Below, one piece after another: positions 36,245-49,600 of a stretch of 64,000 nucleotides of DNA. The stretch lies in contig OW203732.1 of assembly GCA_934045075.1 (NCBI GenBank), positions 3,699,501 to 3,763,500 on the forward strand, given 5' to 3'. The position numbers were made by a program, and so were the translations under genes. The notes beneath the pieces were generated by a model, which worked only from the letters and a program-made list of their open reading frames with translations, made no database searches and had not been told where the DNA came from. Each line of letters starts with the position of its first letter. Positions within the stretch are counted from its first letter, which is position 1. Origin of the DNA: Yponomeuta sedellus (lineage: Eukaryota; Arthropoda; Insecta; Lepidoptera; Yponomeutidae).

Positions 36245-37525
36245 ATGTATGCATTGCTATATTTGCTTCTCTAGAGTCCTTTATATATTAGTTTTTGGTT
36301 TACCCAAGTAATTTTGCTTTGCGAGATGTCGGTATAGCTTGTTAGTATTAGAAAGAGAGTGAATAACTATGTTCTTATACATTTAACGGGTCTAATCGCG
36401 TTTAATTTATTTAGTAAATCATTAAATTATAATTATTGAATAAGTACCTACTAATAAACTGCTCGATCATTACGAATGGCCTCAGTCTGGGTGTACTTCC
36501 ATGTTCGCGATGTCCTTGTCTGGTTACTATAGCACAGGGTCACACAGGCATCCTAGTTTGGGACCAGAACAAGTGATTGTGTTGTGTGGAAGTTAATATT
36601 ATTATTTGCCTCTCTCTCGAAAGATTGACTCCTTATATATCGCGCTAAGAGCGATGGTAGCGCAGCGGTAGAAGGCCGTCGGTACCACTCGGTAAACTGA
36701 AGGAAAACGTCGTGAGGAAACCGCAGTGTCTGAGGCATTTACACAACTTACCGCTTGCTACGTCCAGTGGCCCAACTATGAGGGTTGGTGGGTAAAGTTA
36801 GGGGCGGCGGATGTATGTCTGTGAGTCTGTGACTTGTTCACGTGTTTCGAGTGATGCGGGTCGTAACGTTTTCCCCGCTGATCCGCAGCGTTTTCGCCAC
36901 ATGAGCACGCGTTTGTGTGTTTGATGCGGTTGACGCTGCGTGCCAAATTTCGTCAAACTTCGCTGCGATAGACCCGCTAGGCTTTCTACCCTATTTATAG
37001 ACGGTAGCAATAGTTTTTTTTACGTAGCCTCAAAGATAGCGACTCCTTTTTTGTAGAGGCCCTATCCGGCAGATAATATATCCGTCAAAATTACCACATT
37101 TTCACGAAAGTAATTTTATATTTTTCATCACGAATCTTCAGAAGTTTTTGCCCTTTGTATATCGTATAACATGGCGCGGCTACGGGGGTTTGATTGCCAT
37201 ACAATCTGTGATGTCCAAGACCACAATTGATATTGACAATGAAACACTACACTCGCGCGTTTCGTGTTTGAGATACGCTCACCACTCCTGAACACATTGT
37301 AACCCACTGAATGCCACATTGAAGTTACTCTACCTCCTAATGTGGGCGAATTAGGGCCATTGGGCGGTCTAGGGCTATTTTGTTCATTCCAGGGTTGCTA
37401 CAGCCCTCCCGGCTCCTCCCTGTATCTAGTGTCTATGTCTATTATATAACCGATCCAACAAGGCCGTCGAAAAAAGCACCCTCCGTCTACATTGTTACTT
37501 CTAGAACTCTCTAACGCAACTCCCT
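36245..37525. other. Candidate first intron of the dynein gene
   Basis: Contains a relative of the long tRNA-derived SINE at 36650-36760 (GGTAGCGCAGCGGTAG, GGAAAACGTCGTGAGGAAAC). A CG-richer stretch follows at 36830-36990, with no exon that fits in phase. Confidence 0.4.
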
Positions 37526-37528
37526 CAG

Positions 37529-37671
37529 AGTGAACAATGGCGACCGGCGACGGCGCTTGGCGCGTGAACAAGAGCTGGCGCCGGAAACCTAGTCCGAGCG
37601 CTGAGAAGCCGGTGGAAGGCCTGCAGATGCGTGACAGGAAGCGGGTGTACTCCGACGATCCCAGCCTCGAG
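37529..37671 (+). CDS. Dnah3: Dynein exon 1 (coding from 37537)
   Basis: Acceptor CAACTCCCTCAG at 37528 and the start AACAATGG at 37537. Encodes residues 1-45, basic and Ser/Pro-rich ([16 protein letters not shown]...), ending before GTAATA in phase 0. No family match at the extreme N-terminus, as expected for this variable region. Confidence 0.7.
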
Positions 37672-40600
37672 GTAATAGATAAATTACACCCACTTATGGC
37701 CAATTTCAGAATTGAGAATTTTGCTAAGTTTGTTAACTGTATTTACTTACACTATTTTTTATTTTTAATGCACTAACCCGTGCTAAGGAACAAATTTAAA
37801 AACCTATTTAGAGGCTAAAAATGATATCGTTCCGATGTTAAACCTAACTGCAAAGTAGGTAGTCGGGGCTGTAAGTAATGCAATTTGCTTAAGTCAGATG
37901 TCGCTGCCTGTACGTAATACAGAGAATATTGTAAAGAGGTTCGAAATTTCACTGATGCCGTGAGTCGCCCATTGGCTCAATTGGTAGAGCGCTGGTACGG
38001 ATAGCCAGAGGTTGCGGGTTCGAATCCCGGCATGGGTGAAATTTTTAGCCTCTAAATAGGTTTTTAAATGTATTTACTTAGTCAAATGCTCGATTCAGAA
38101 ACCGGCCCTTAGTGATAGTATTCGAACACTAATTTCTGTCGGACCCCAGACTTTTGCGATAGAAATATTTGTAGTGAGAAAAAACAGCTACACTCGAACT
38201 TTCTGTTCTCAAATCATATGAAGTATTACAATGGTAGACGATCGGTGGTAGCGGAGCAGTAGAACGCCTTTACAATCGGGAGGTCGTGGGTTCGATAACG
38301 GCATGTACCAATGACTTTTTACTAAGTTATGTACATTTGTGAAATTGTAGTAGCAATACCACTCGCTCTCTGTGAAAAAAAACATAGCGTGACTATGAAA
38401 AACATAGCAAACAAAACGTGACTGAACCTGAGTGTCTGAGCTGTTCAAAATCCTTACCGCTTGCAATTGACAATCAGCTATAATTAGGCTCGTACTCTCT
38501 CTTTGCGAGAGCAGGCCTACAGTGGGACGTATATAAAAAAACGTTACTATGAGTGTAACAACGTTGGTTTTCCACGTGTAATTCTGAAGCCACATTTCGG
38601 GGACAGAAGAATGAACGGCCTACTCCCAAGCAAGTAGGTCCTTCCGACTTGGCCGTAAGCGAGCCATTTATATTAGAGCTTCCACAACAGATACCATGCC
38701 CCTCGCGCTTCTTGCCACCGGCCCGCAAGCATCCGGAGCTGCCGTGGCTGCCCCGTGCTGGCTACGATCACGAACTGGCCAAGGACAGCATCCTACTGAG
38801 AGCCGCAAGGAACTACTACCCAGAAGGTCAGTGCCCCTTTTAACAAGAGAAGCTGCTGTACCTGTTGTACTCAATTAATCGATATCAACCATTCTATCTC
38901 CCGACTGCTAGGGCACGGGTTTCTTCTTGAACCGCAGGAAGGTTAGGCCATACTCCACCACGGGGGCCAAGTCCGGGTTGGTGGAGGATTGTAAGACAAT
39001 GGCGCGCCTTACTGTCAGAAGTTACCAAGCCACCCATAAAGCCTCTTACATGGCTTAACGACTGCCATTACGTGAGAGCCGGCACCAACGGCTTAACGTG
39101 CCTTGCGAAGCACGGAGGCGCTCGGAAAAATGCCCCTAGCGGTAGTCATGGGACGCTTACCCTTCTAGCCTAACCTAACCGTTAAGCCATCTCAGAGGCC
39201 TTATGGGCGGCTGGATAACTTGACAGTAAGGCCCGCCACTGTCTTAAGCTTGGCACTGTCCGACGTTATGAGGTGTAATGTAACATGTTACACAGCAAGC
39301 ATTCATGCTGTCAAGACGTAGTGTTACGTAGAAACCAGCGAGTGTGCAGTTTGACTACTCCGCCCAGCTTTCGGCGAATTACATTACACCCCGTAACGTT
39401 GATCAGTACCGAACTTAACAATTCTCCACCAAACCGGACTCTTAATTTTACAATTTTTTCCGGAGTACCTTTACTGAATTTCGGATGATAATAGCAGCGC
39501 TCTCTAAGTTTATTTTACACAATTAGCCTTATCTTTTCCAACGGTTTCGTATCCTTGGGAGAGGTGACCCACCCAATGCCAGGTCGGAACTCGCATTTTG
39601 GCTTGCATTTCAGGTGAAGGCGAAGGTAGCTGTAGTGAGTTCCCGCCTCTGATGCAGGGCAAGTCCTGGACGCGCGGGGTGCCCTACCGTGATGGCATAG
39701 ACCACGCGAAGCCTATGGATAGCATCGGTAATAATAAGTATTATTAAACGATTCTTTGCGGTCAATTCTTTTAGCTTTTTCGGTTTCTTTTCTTTTAGCT
39801 TATGTAAGGCTTCGTTTAATTTTCATACGCAACATTTCGCAATTTTAATTTTATTACTCTGGCATCACTAAAATCAAGAAAATAAAACAAAGTTGACTTT
39901 GTTTTATCAGTTGTAATTTAATCTAAACTTGAAGATGAACTAGTTACAATGGTGAATATGGAGATTATCTGCTGGCTTAGTTAGAAGGTATCTTAGCAAT
40001 ATACCATTACAATCAGAACAGAATAAACATTAAAGTCAACCAACACTAGATATATTACGGAAGCAGCATACCTGTACGAAAAAGTACAGCCAGCATACAA
40101 AAAATGCATATACAATAAATGCATTACAATAAACACATACAAAAAAGATAAATTTTCTTTTTATTTTAAATAGTTGTCTATTGTTGTTTTTCACTATGCA
40201 TCTTCACCTAGAACTATTAAATGTTTTAGTCAACGTTCTATTTTTATTTAACTCATAATTTGGTCCTTCAAGCCGGAGGACTGATGTTGTGACACACATA
40301 CTTCAATGTTTATTGAAAACAAAAAGGATATTAATGAATATTGCTGTGGCCAGTTCAATACACATTTTGTCTCAAAAACCTATTTGGAGGCTAAAAATTC
40401 CACCCATGCTCGAAAGTGGAATTTCACTGATGCCGTTAGTCGCCCATTAGCTCAGTTGGAAGAGCGCTGGCACGGTTAGCCAGAGGTCGCGGGTTCGAGT
40501 CCCGGCATGGGTGGAATTTTTAGCCTCTAAATAGGTTTTTATAATTGTCCTTAGCACGGGTTAGTGCATTAAAAATAATGTATTTTGTCTCGCTAACGGG

Positions 40601-43600
40601 TGTCCGACTGAAATAGTTATGACATTTATGTCAGTTTCTTACGCCCCAAACGTTTTCAGGCAACTGCTACACGCCCGCCGTGAAGACGATGCGTGTGGTT
40701 AACATGCCCCCTAAGCCGATCCCCAAGAGGAAGCTATACGGGCCTCTGGACGCCAACGGTCAAATGCAGGACCCGCCGCGCCAGTACTATCTGGAGATGG
40801 AGGAGGCACGCCTCGCAAAGCTCGAGAAAGACAAGGAGAAGACTAAAATACCGAAAGGTTATTTATATTAGATTAATTTATATTTACAGGTCTATTTAGT
40901 GTATTATTTCTGCTTAGGTTATTGTTAAGGGTTTCTGCAGTCTATGTTGTTTATTTTGTACAAAATGTAGACTGCAGAAACCCATCCGGACGTGTTGCCG
41001 CGTGTACACGTATATAGAGCCGATTTTACTGCTGTCCCGACTCTCCAAGGTTTGCTGGAAGAAATCTTTTACAAAGATAAGCTCGCCTTTGTACATGTTA
41101 TTTCTTATGTAATGTCCTATTTAATGTTTCGTGTGCAATAAAGTAAAGGTTTGTGAGTTTGTAACCCTGGAAGGCGGTAAAAGAAGGCAGGGTGGCAATG
41201 TCAGATAAGAATACACATACATAAACTCACACCAGTATCCCTAAGAGGTAAGGAGACCGGGGGCCTATTTCATAAAACTAAAATTCATGGTTTACAATGA
41301 CAATTGGATATTCATGAGAAAGTCGCTTAATCCACAGACTAACAAGTAGGAAGTCTCTATGGGCATCTAACTGTAGTAATAAACTAGAAATTATAGTTTA
41401 TAAAACTCGGCTTATAGCCGCCCCATCGTCGCCGCCACTTGCTACGATCCTGACAGATCTCTGCTCTTCATCAACGTTCATTAATCGTTAGTCGTCAAAT
41501 AAAAGGATCCGATATCAACCTTTGAATGGCACGGGTCTCTTCCTGCTTTGCAGGAAGGTTAGGTTATACTCCACCACGGGGGCCAAGTCAGGGTTCGTGG
41601 TAAAATATAAGGATCATTAAAGAAAATTTCAGTGACTAACGGACGTAGAGAGAGTTATTAGTTTTACGAACGAAGGCTACCAAAATAGAATGTAGATGAC
41701 TGAATACATGAAAAAATGTAACAAAATAATGAATTAGAATAGATAGCAGTTTACTGTATGAATCCTTCATTGAGCCCTAGATTGTTATCTTGGGGATCAA
41801 CTCTGGGTATCTGGACGCCAACGGTGAAGTTTAGGACTCACTGCGCGAGTACTATGTAGGAATGGAAGAGGCGCGTCAGGAGAAGTAATAACCGTGTGGC
41901 TAGCACATGTCAACTCTGGGCGCGCACTCTAGACTCCGACATTCCTGCATCGCGAAAGCAAAGTGTTTCACATGGCATACCATAAAAATAACATCCGACC
42001 AACAACAGTCGGACCGGCCGTCCCCAGACATACGATCTGCCTGGCGGGAAACTTCCCTTTATAGTGGAAGAGCACGATCACCCCAGCGCAGCGCTCTTAT
42101 CCGCAGCATGTACCGTTAGGGGTGCAGTTTCACTCGTATTTCCTCTTAATTTTCTTCCTGGTCTGAGGACTTTTCTTTCTAGGTCTGGTCCTTCTCGAAG
42201 ACTTGGTCTCCGGCAAGTACAGGAGACAGAAAGCGGCGGAGAAGGAAGCAGCTAAACGAAGAAAGGAGAAGAAGAAGCGAGCGGAGGAGGAGAAAGAGAG
42301 GCTGGCGCTGGAGGCTGTGCGAAGGTGAGACGGAAGACATCTTCATCTTCAGATGGAGTTTGACCAAAATTACTAGAGAAGAACGAAGCACTCTTGACAT
42401 GGATTTAAATGGGTGCATCGTCTGGAAACCCTGTTGATTGACATTGGCTAAGCATCTACGTAATGAGATGGTTTATACAGCGTTCAGCGCCAGCAAGGCA
42501 CGTTAATCGTTGGTGCCGCTGCCGTCGATAGCTGTCAGTCGTTAAGCCAAGTCAGAGGCGTTAGGGCGGCTTGAAAACTGATGTCAGTAAGACCAGCCAC
42601 TACTCTTGCAAGCGGCCACCAAACCGGACTTGGCCCCCGTGGTGGAGTACGGCCTATACCTTCCTCAGGGAAGAGACCTGTGCCCCTCGGTGGGGACATA
42701 ATGGGATGATAATGATGAAGATACAGCGTCCAGATCACATTTACCCACACTAGATGGGTGAAGGAATACCTCTGACGATGTAGTGCCTTAAAGCCACGCG
42801 CGGCCAAAAAATTGGCGGAATTTAGCAAAATTTTTAAGTAATTTTCACATTTTAATGCTAAGTCCAATAGATATTTCGTTTTTGCACAGCGGCGCAGGTC
42901 GTCAGTTTATCTCGTTGGTTGCTTGCCCACACATCTTGTCAACAGAATTCATCAGCCAAATTCAACTTTCAGAGATATGCAGTCGCGTACTTTTGAGCCG
43001 CCGAGACATCCGGATGAGCAGAAAGAAGAGATGCTGAGGATCACGGAGATGGAGCACTACGCACAAATTGACCCCAAGGACTTGGTCCGAGTGCAGTACT
43101 ACCTCGACGTTGTATGTATCGAGGAGTTATCCCTAATAGGATAAACGCGAAAGATAGTCCACAGGCTTTTTCACGAACTTCCTTTCGAAAATCTTCTCAG
43201 ACTGGTAGTGGTTATTTTGCAATCTTTTTACCATGCGAGAGGTCCCGGGTTCCAATTCCGGCTGGGGACAAAAAAACCCTAGGTCTTGGTTGTTGCCAAG
43301 CGTTGTTGTTGCACAGCGACATCACATACATGTATGTATGTATGTGATGTCGCTGTTTCTTGTTCCCACGACACAGGGTATCCTAGTGTGGGGCCAGAAG
43401 CATTGTACGTGCCTGTATGTAAATGTTATGTTATGACACAAAATATACTTTACGTACGAGTTTGGCTCTGGAATAAAATGTAACCAACCGCCTTACTTCG
43501 CCCCCCTTCCCCTTCCGGACTTGGCCCCCGTGGTGGAGTATGGCCTATACCGTCCTCAGGGAAGACACCCGTGCCCCTCGGTGGGGACATGGGCCAATGG

Positions 43601-46600
43601 GTTGATGATGATGAACCACCTTACGGCTGCGCATTAACTACTAAGCAGGCGGGTCCCAAAGTCAACAAAGTAACTAGGTTGGTCCCCCCCTGCCAAGGAG
43701 TTAACGCTAGCAGTCGGATTGTTGGTAATTTTTTATTCCGCTTTTGTACCGCTCCACAGGTGCTAATCGAACTTGTCGATTAGTACCCCGTTCGCTTGAA
43801 AAACATCTCAAGATGTGGTAGGCAGGTTCTCTTGAGTGGAAACCGCGAATCGGCAAACGTAGCGTAGGACGCCCTGTAAGCAGGTGGAACGACGACATTC
43901 GCAAAGCTATGACGGCCTCGGTGGCGCAGCAGTTTGGCACTCTGACTGTAAAACCGAAGGTCTCGGGTTTGCCGGGTCAAACTAGGAAACGAACTTTTCC
44001 AGTTTGTTTCGGGTCTTTAATCTATCGTCGAGTTGGCACCTATAACACAAATCATTCCATGATATTATTATTATATTCTATCCCTCCTCCCATTCGGCAA
44101 GTACCGAACTTTTCGCTCGAAAACCATATCAGATAGTGGTTGTGCATATTTTACCATGTCACAGGAAACTGTACCTTATTTCCATCCTACCACAGGCGCT
44201 AGTCGACAAGCACATCCCGGAGTTTCCAGTGGAACTCTACAAGCGCGCCAAAGCGGCGGTCGACGTCCGGACCGCGGCGATCAAGAAACGCCTCATGGTC
44301 TTGACTTACCAGATGGTTGTACGGCAAAGCGAGGCTGAAATAAGAGAGTTCTTCATAATGGCTATGAAAAGGTGAGTCTTACTGTGCGGTAATAGAGTTT
44401 ATTTTGGTGTATTATGCCTGGTAAGTAAACCAACCGAATGCTTGTAACGAATCTGTACGGAAACCATGACATAGGAGTCCTATACGTAGGAGGAGCAAGC
44501 AAACTTATTGTTTTCCGTATTTTAACGATTAATAGAAATGGCCTTATTTCTAAAACCGCGATTCCACTAAAATATTCCTAGAGGCATTTTATATAAGCTG
44601 TAAAATGTTCACCACAGACTATTTTATTTAGCGTTTTTGGGGTGTTTTAAGGAATTATGTTTTTATAAATAAAGCTAACAAGTGAATTACGTATATTTTT
44701 CAAATAAAGGTATTTTGCTTACATTATAGCAAAGTGTAGCAAGCCTTTTTCGTTTTTAATTGTCTGCTGGGCATCCATAAAATTATTGAAATAATGGTTT
44801 CTTTACAGCTTGCTGCTTGCTTAACAGCTTGCTGGTAGTTGAGTTGAATTGAATTGAGTAGTTGAGTTGATTGGATTGACTAACATGAAAAAGCTGAAAT
44901 TGAATAACGTCCGTGGATGCGAATAGCATTTAGGATTAAACGCTAATAACAAGGTGGAGTGATGGTATTCGCAAAGGGACATTCGGTGACCAGTGACAAG
45001 AAGAGAAGAGCCGAAGACCGGGCTCAGTGTCTTGTCTTGAGAGAGGCCTATGTCCACCAGTGGACTGACACCGGCTGATGATGATAGATAGATAGAGAAC
45101 ACTTTATTGCACAACCAGAAAAAAGAATACAACCATGATTTAACCAGAGATAAATATTCATGGACAAATTACACAAATCTTGTTAGCCTAAGACTAAGTA
45201 CAACTAAATGACTTGTGTTACAGGTGCTAACTCGACGATAGATTTTATACAATAAATAGATATATAACATCCAAGACCCGTGACAAAAGTTCGTTTCCTA
45301 GTTTGACCCGGCCGGGGATCAAACCCGAGACCTTCGGTTTTACAGACAGCGTGCTAAACCGCTGCGCCACCGAGGTCGTCGAAAGCTAGTATACCCAGCA
45401 TTGATGGGTATACTAGCCTACCATTGATGAACAACCTAATTGGAATGAAAAATCCATCTGTACACGAGCTTCAATCGGGTTACGTAATACAGAGAATATT
45501 GTAAAGAGGTTCGAAATATCACTGATGCCGGTGAGTCGCCCATTAGCTCAGTTGGAAAGAGCGCTGGCACGGATAGCCAGAGGTCGCGGTTTCGAATCCC
45601 GGCATGGGTGGAATTTATAGCCTCTAAATAGGTTTTTTACAACCGGCTTTGCGTCCAGGTGTATCCTAGCCTACATCCTCGAAGACCCGAGCGAGCGCAG
45701 ACGCCTGCAGATCCGCTTCCTGCATCCACTGTGGCCCTCGCACACCATCCGGGCGCCGGTCCCGTGGCACACCAGCATGACGCTGGCCAAGCAGGCGATG
45801 GCCTACCGACACTACGAGGGCAACCCGATACTGGTCGAGATACGACGGATTTGGTTCGACAAGTGAGTAGATTGCATAGGCCAGGCGTTCCGCCGCGGCT
45901 CCTGCGGCGCTGTTCTGCGCCCTGATTATGTAACTTTCCATCTATACATCTGTGTGTGAAACTGAAATGTTTACTTAGCCCTGCCGTCTTCCAGTTGATC
46001 ATGCAGTGAACAATACAGGGCCGCAAAATGCCAGACCGTAGATAAACTGGCTGCAAAACTTGACTGAATGGTTTCAGACAGGAACCATCGTCTTGTTCCG
46101 AGCCGCCACGTCACGGGTGTCCACAATGATAGCCGACCTCCGACAGGAGATGGCACCACAAGAAGAAGAATATTTATCACACATTGTGGACATTTGATAC
46201 GTGACAGTGATATTGGTCCACATACTTGGTAATTGCACGACAAACACCAGTAGACATTTCGTTTTTCCACACCGATGTACGAGCATGCGTGAAAAATTAC
46301 ATAATTAATTCGCTGTGGCCCAATTATGCGCACCAAATCCTACGATTGGAATCGCTCGGGATTTGGTGGCGCGTAAAATAGAGGCTGTTATCCAGAAACT
46401 AATTAAATTTTTTAGGCACCTTATTTTGATTTTTGTGCCTGATCACATTAACCAGTAGCCCAATGGTCGGACGATATCGTTGACTCGGTTGATGGTCCGT
46501 GGATGCATAAGGCAAGGGACCATGTGAGATGGCATGGGATAAAATGCCTGTACCCTGCAGTGTACTGACGACGATGATCGTCATGACATTGGACATGAAT

Positions 46601-49600
46601 TTCAACTAGAGCGCCATAAAATACTACCTGCAAGTGTGGCCTGAACTGAATCTCCCCATTATTTTTCTTGATGGAAACAACTAGGTACTCTGTTTGTAAC
46701 ACACAGGACCGTCTTTAATTGTATTTTTGCTACAAATGAGAAAAACTGATGTCTGTATCACAGGTTCTTACCTAGCATAGACATCAGAGTTGCACTTAGT
46801 GTAAGTAAGCTAACTCCTAATCTTAGGACTCTGACTAACAGAATATTTACTCTCTCAAGACTTATTTTATTGTTACAAATAAACATTTTCATTTTCATTT
46901 CATTTCAAATAGTCTGGAAATGCTCGCGTATGCTATTGTGCTGCACCATATTTATTTATTTAAGGCATTCAAACGTACATTCATTTTAAAGTAATGAAAC
47001 CGCCATCTTTGTTTTCTGCTCGATGTTTCAGCGTTGATTCTTTTGGCACACCTTATGATTACTTGGAAAATTATAAAAAATGCTTAGTGGAGAATAGGGA
47101 GAGAGAAAACATTCATGTCATTTCGCTGGACAAGTGCCTAGGGTGTATTTCGATAAATCAAAAGAATTTGTACACATGTCTCAACTTATAAAAATCTTCT
47201 TGCTCCAGATACCAAAATATGCTGATCTGTGACATGAACAAGATGCACGAAGAGAACCCTTTCCCGCAGTACCCCCAGGAGTTTACCGAGAGACTCAACC
47301 AGCTCTGCGCGGAGACCAGGGCAGAGCTCATGGATAACTGGCTGATTGACGTGGCTGATACCATGATCAAAATGAGGAAACATTGGTCCATCTATGTCTC
47401 GCAGAAGAGGAGAGAGTCCACGTTTCAAGTGGAGCAATTTTTCAGGTATGGTTATGTTCTTTGGTTAAGTGCCACTCCACTGATACTAGGTGATACTTCA
47501 CCCATATGTGAAGACTAGCCCAGAGCTCACGGATATTTGGCTGATGAAATACCTGATAAGATAATCAAGATGAGGAAACATTGTTCCATCTATATGTTGA
47601 AGAAGTGGATATTTTTTTCAGGAAGGGAAGAATTTTTCATGTGTGTTTTTAATTTGCTACCATGAATGCTACTTTATTAAGATATTCAACCACGTGAGAG
47701 GAGACCTAGGCGGAGCTCACGGACAATTGGCTAATAGAGATAGCAGGTGCCATGATCAAGATGAGGAAACATCTTGTGTTGTGTTTCAGTATTGTCGTCG
47801 TCGTCGTCGTCAGGCTGACTAGTCCACTGCTGGACATAGCCCTCCCCTAAAGAGCGCCACGTGCTATCATAGGAGGTAATGCCCATAATCCCCACGCTGG
47901 GCATGCGGGTTGGGGATCGCAGTTTGGTGGAATTGTACTGCAGGGGGCGCTGCTGCCCACCCCCCGGTTTGTGTCCGTTAGTCGCCTTTTACGACATCCG
48001 CGGAAAGAATTGGGTTGGTGCTATTCTCTAGGCCGACACCACACTGCAATCAGTATTGTGACGTTAAATAAAGTCGAGCAATTTTTCAGGTGTGATTGTT
48101 CCTTAGTACAGTTTATTTATTATTACTTGAACAATTTGGACCTCTAAAACAGTGTTAAGTCTTTTTATCTCACGAAAGCGGGGAGGAAAGTCTTTATTTC
48201 TCCAGTTTTAAGGTTAAAATTCGTTTAAACCACCCGCTTTCCTGAGATAAAAAGACTGTAACAGGTTATTTCATTTATGGAAATATGACAGCTTTCGACT
48301 AAAAAGTCATACTTTTTTTTTACTTTAGCGGTAGAATCTTGTTTACTAAATTGGACAAGTAGGGATAAATAGACTGCAGAGTCTTAATTTGCTTAAAACT
48401 CCTTCGCCTCTACGCGGAGACCAAAGCGGAGCTCGTGAATAATTAACCGATATAAGTAGCTGACTGATATCATGATTAAAATGAGGAAACATTTCAGGAT
48501 ATTATTTAGCACTGTTCCCAATGAACTACACCTCTACTAAAGAACATAAGCGATAGCATGTGATTTTGTATCTTCCCGATCACCACTGTGCGAAGACGAG
48601 GATTATTATCCAACCAAATCCCGTTGGCCTCCTGACGTTTGCTAGCAATTTGATTTTGCACGATTGGAATCGTTCAGGATTTGGTGCGCGTTGTAGATGC
48701 TGGGCATTATTTGACGGATAAATATTGATGATAAAGGATATGTTATCTGTCTATGATTAATATTACAAAAATGAGGAATTGTTCCATTAAAGTCTCTAGT
48801 AGTCTACAGTTAATTATTAATATTATTTTATCATTACATAACTTTTTAAAATAGTGAAGAATTTTTTTTACAGAGCAGGTAGTTGTATTACACTCGTGTG
48901 CTTTCGGCGAAAACCGAAGCCTACTCTAAAATACAGCCGGAGGTATTTTCTAAAAGCTAACAGACTGTATTTACTTAGCGAAATTCTCAATCCAGAAACT
49001 GGTGTCTGTAAAATTTAACAGGATGAATTCATTAGGAAATTAGCTCGGAAAAAATACTGGGTTATGGAGTACCTCACCTACTCGTAGCCGTGCACGAAGA
49101 CCAATTACAGATGGTTCTTCCATCTGTGCCTTTGCTGTTTCAGATGCATCCACAGTTTGATGTCGAAGCAAATCCGCGATTTGGTCGAAAGAAGCGTCAA
49201 CCATTTTGCCGAATACTTCGCCTACTACCATGTAAGTTTTCTAAAACATCCCCCATCATTGAAGGCGTCACAAGTGCTTTAAAAAAATCTGCTCTGAATT
49301 TAAATTGGCGACAGTGAATCCACCTTGGGACTGGATTTTTCGTTCTATGTAAAGTTTATTTACTTTCACTATATTTGGTAGTTAATAAACTTTACATAGA
49401 ACGAAAAATCCAGTCTCGAGGAGGATTTACTGTCGCCTATTTAAATTCAGAGCAGATTTTACACAGAACGGGGTACAAGACCTCCCAAGAGGAAAAACTT
49501 TCAATTCTGTATATTCCGTTCACTATCGATATCAACCCTTGTATGTTTCCGCTGCTGGTGCACGGGTCTCGTTCACCATAGTGAATAAATATCCTCAGTC

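Noticed and set aside
43741..43790. Possible copy of the dynein exon 7 acceptor (CCACAGGTGCTAATCGA)
   Set aside because: The same words belong to the tail of the GTAAAACCG SINE family (compare 45217), so the resemblance is not an exon copy.
45637..46056. 139-codon - strand open frame over dynein exon 8
   Set aside because: Antisense shadow of a GC-rich coding exon; the + strand frame has the splice sites and dynein motifs.
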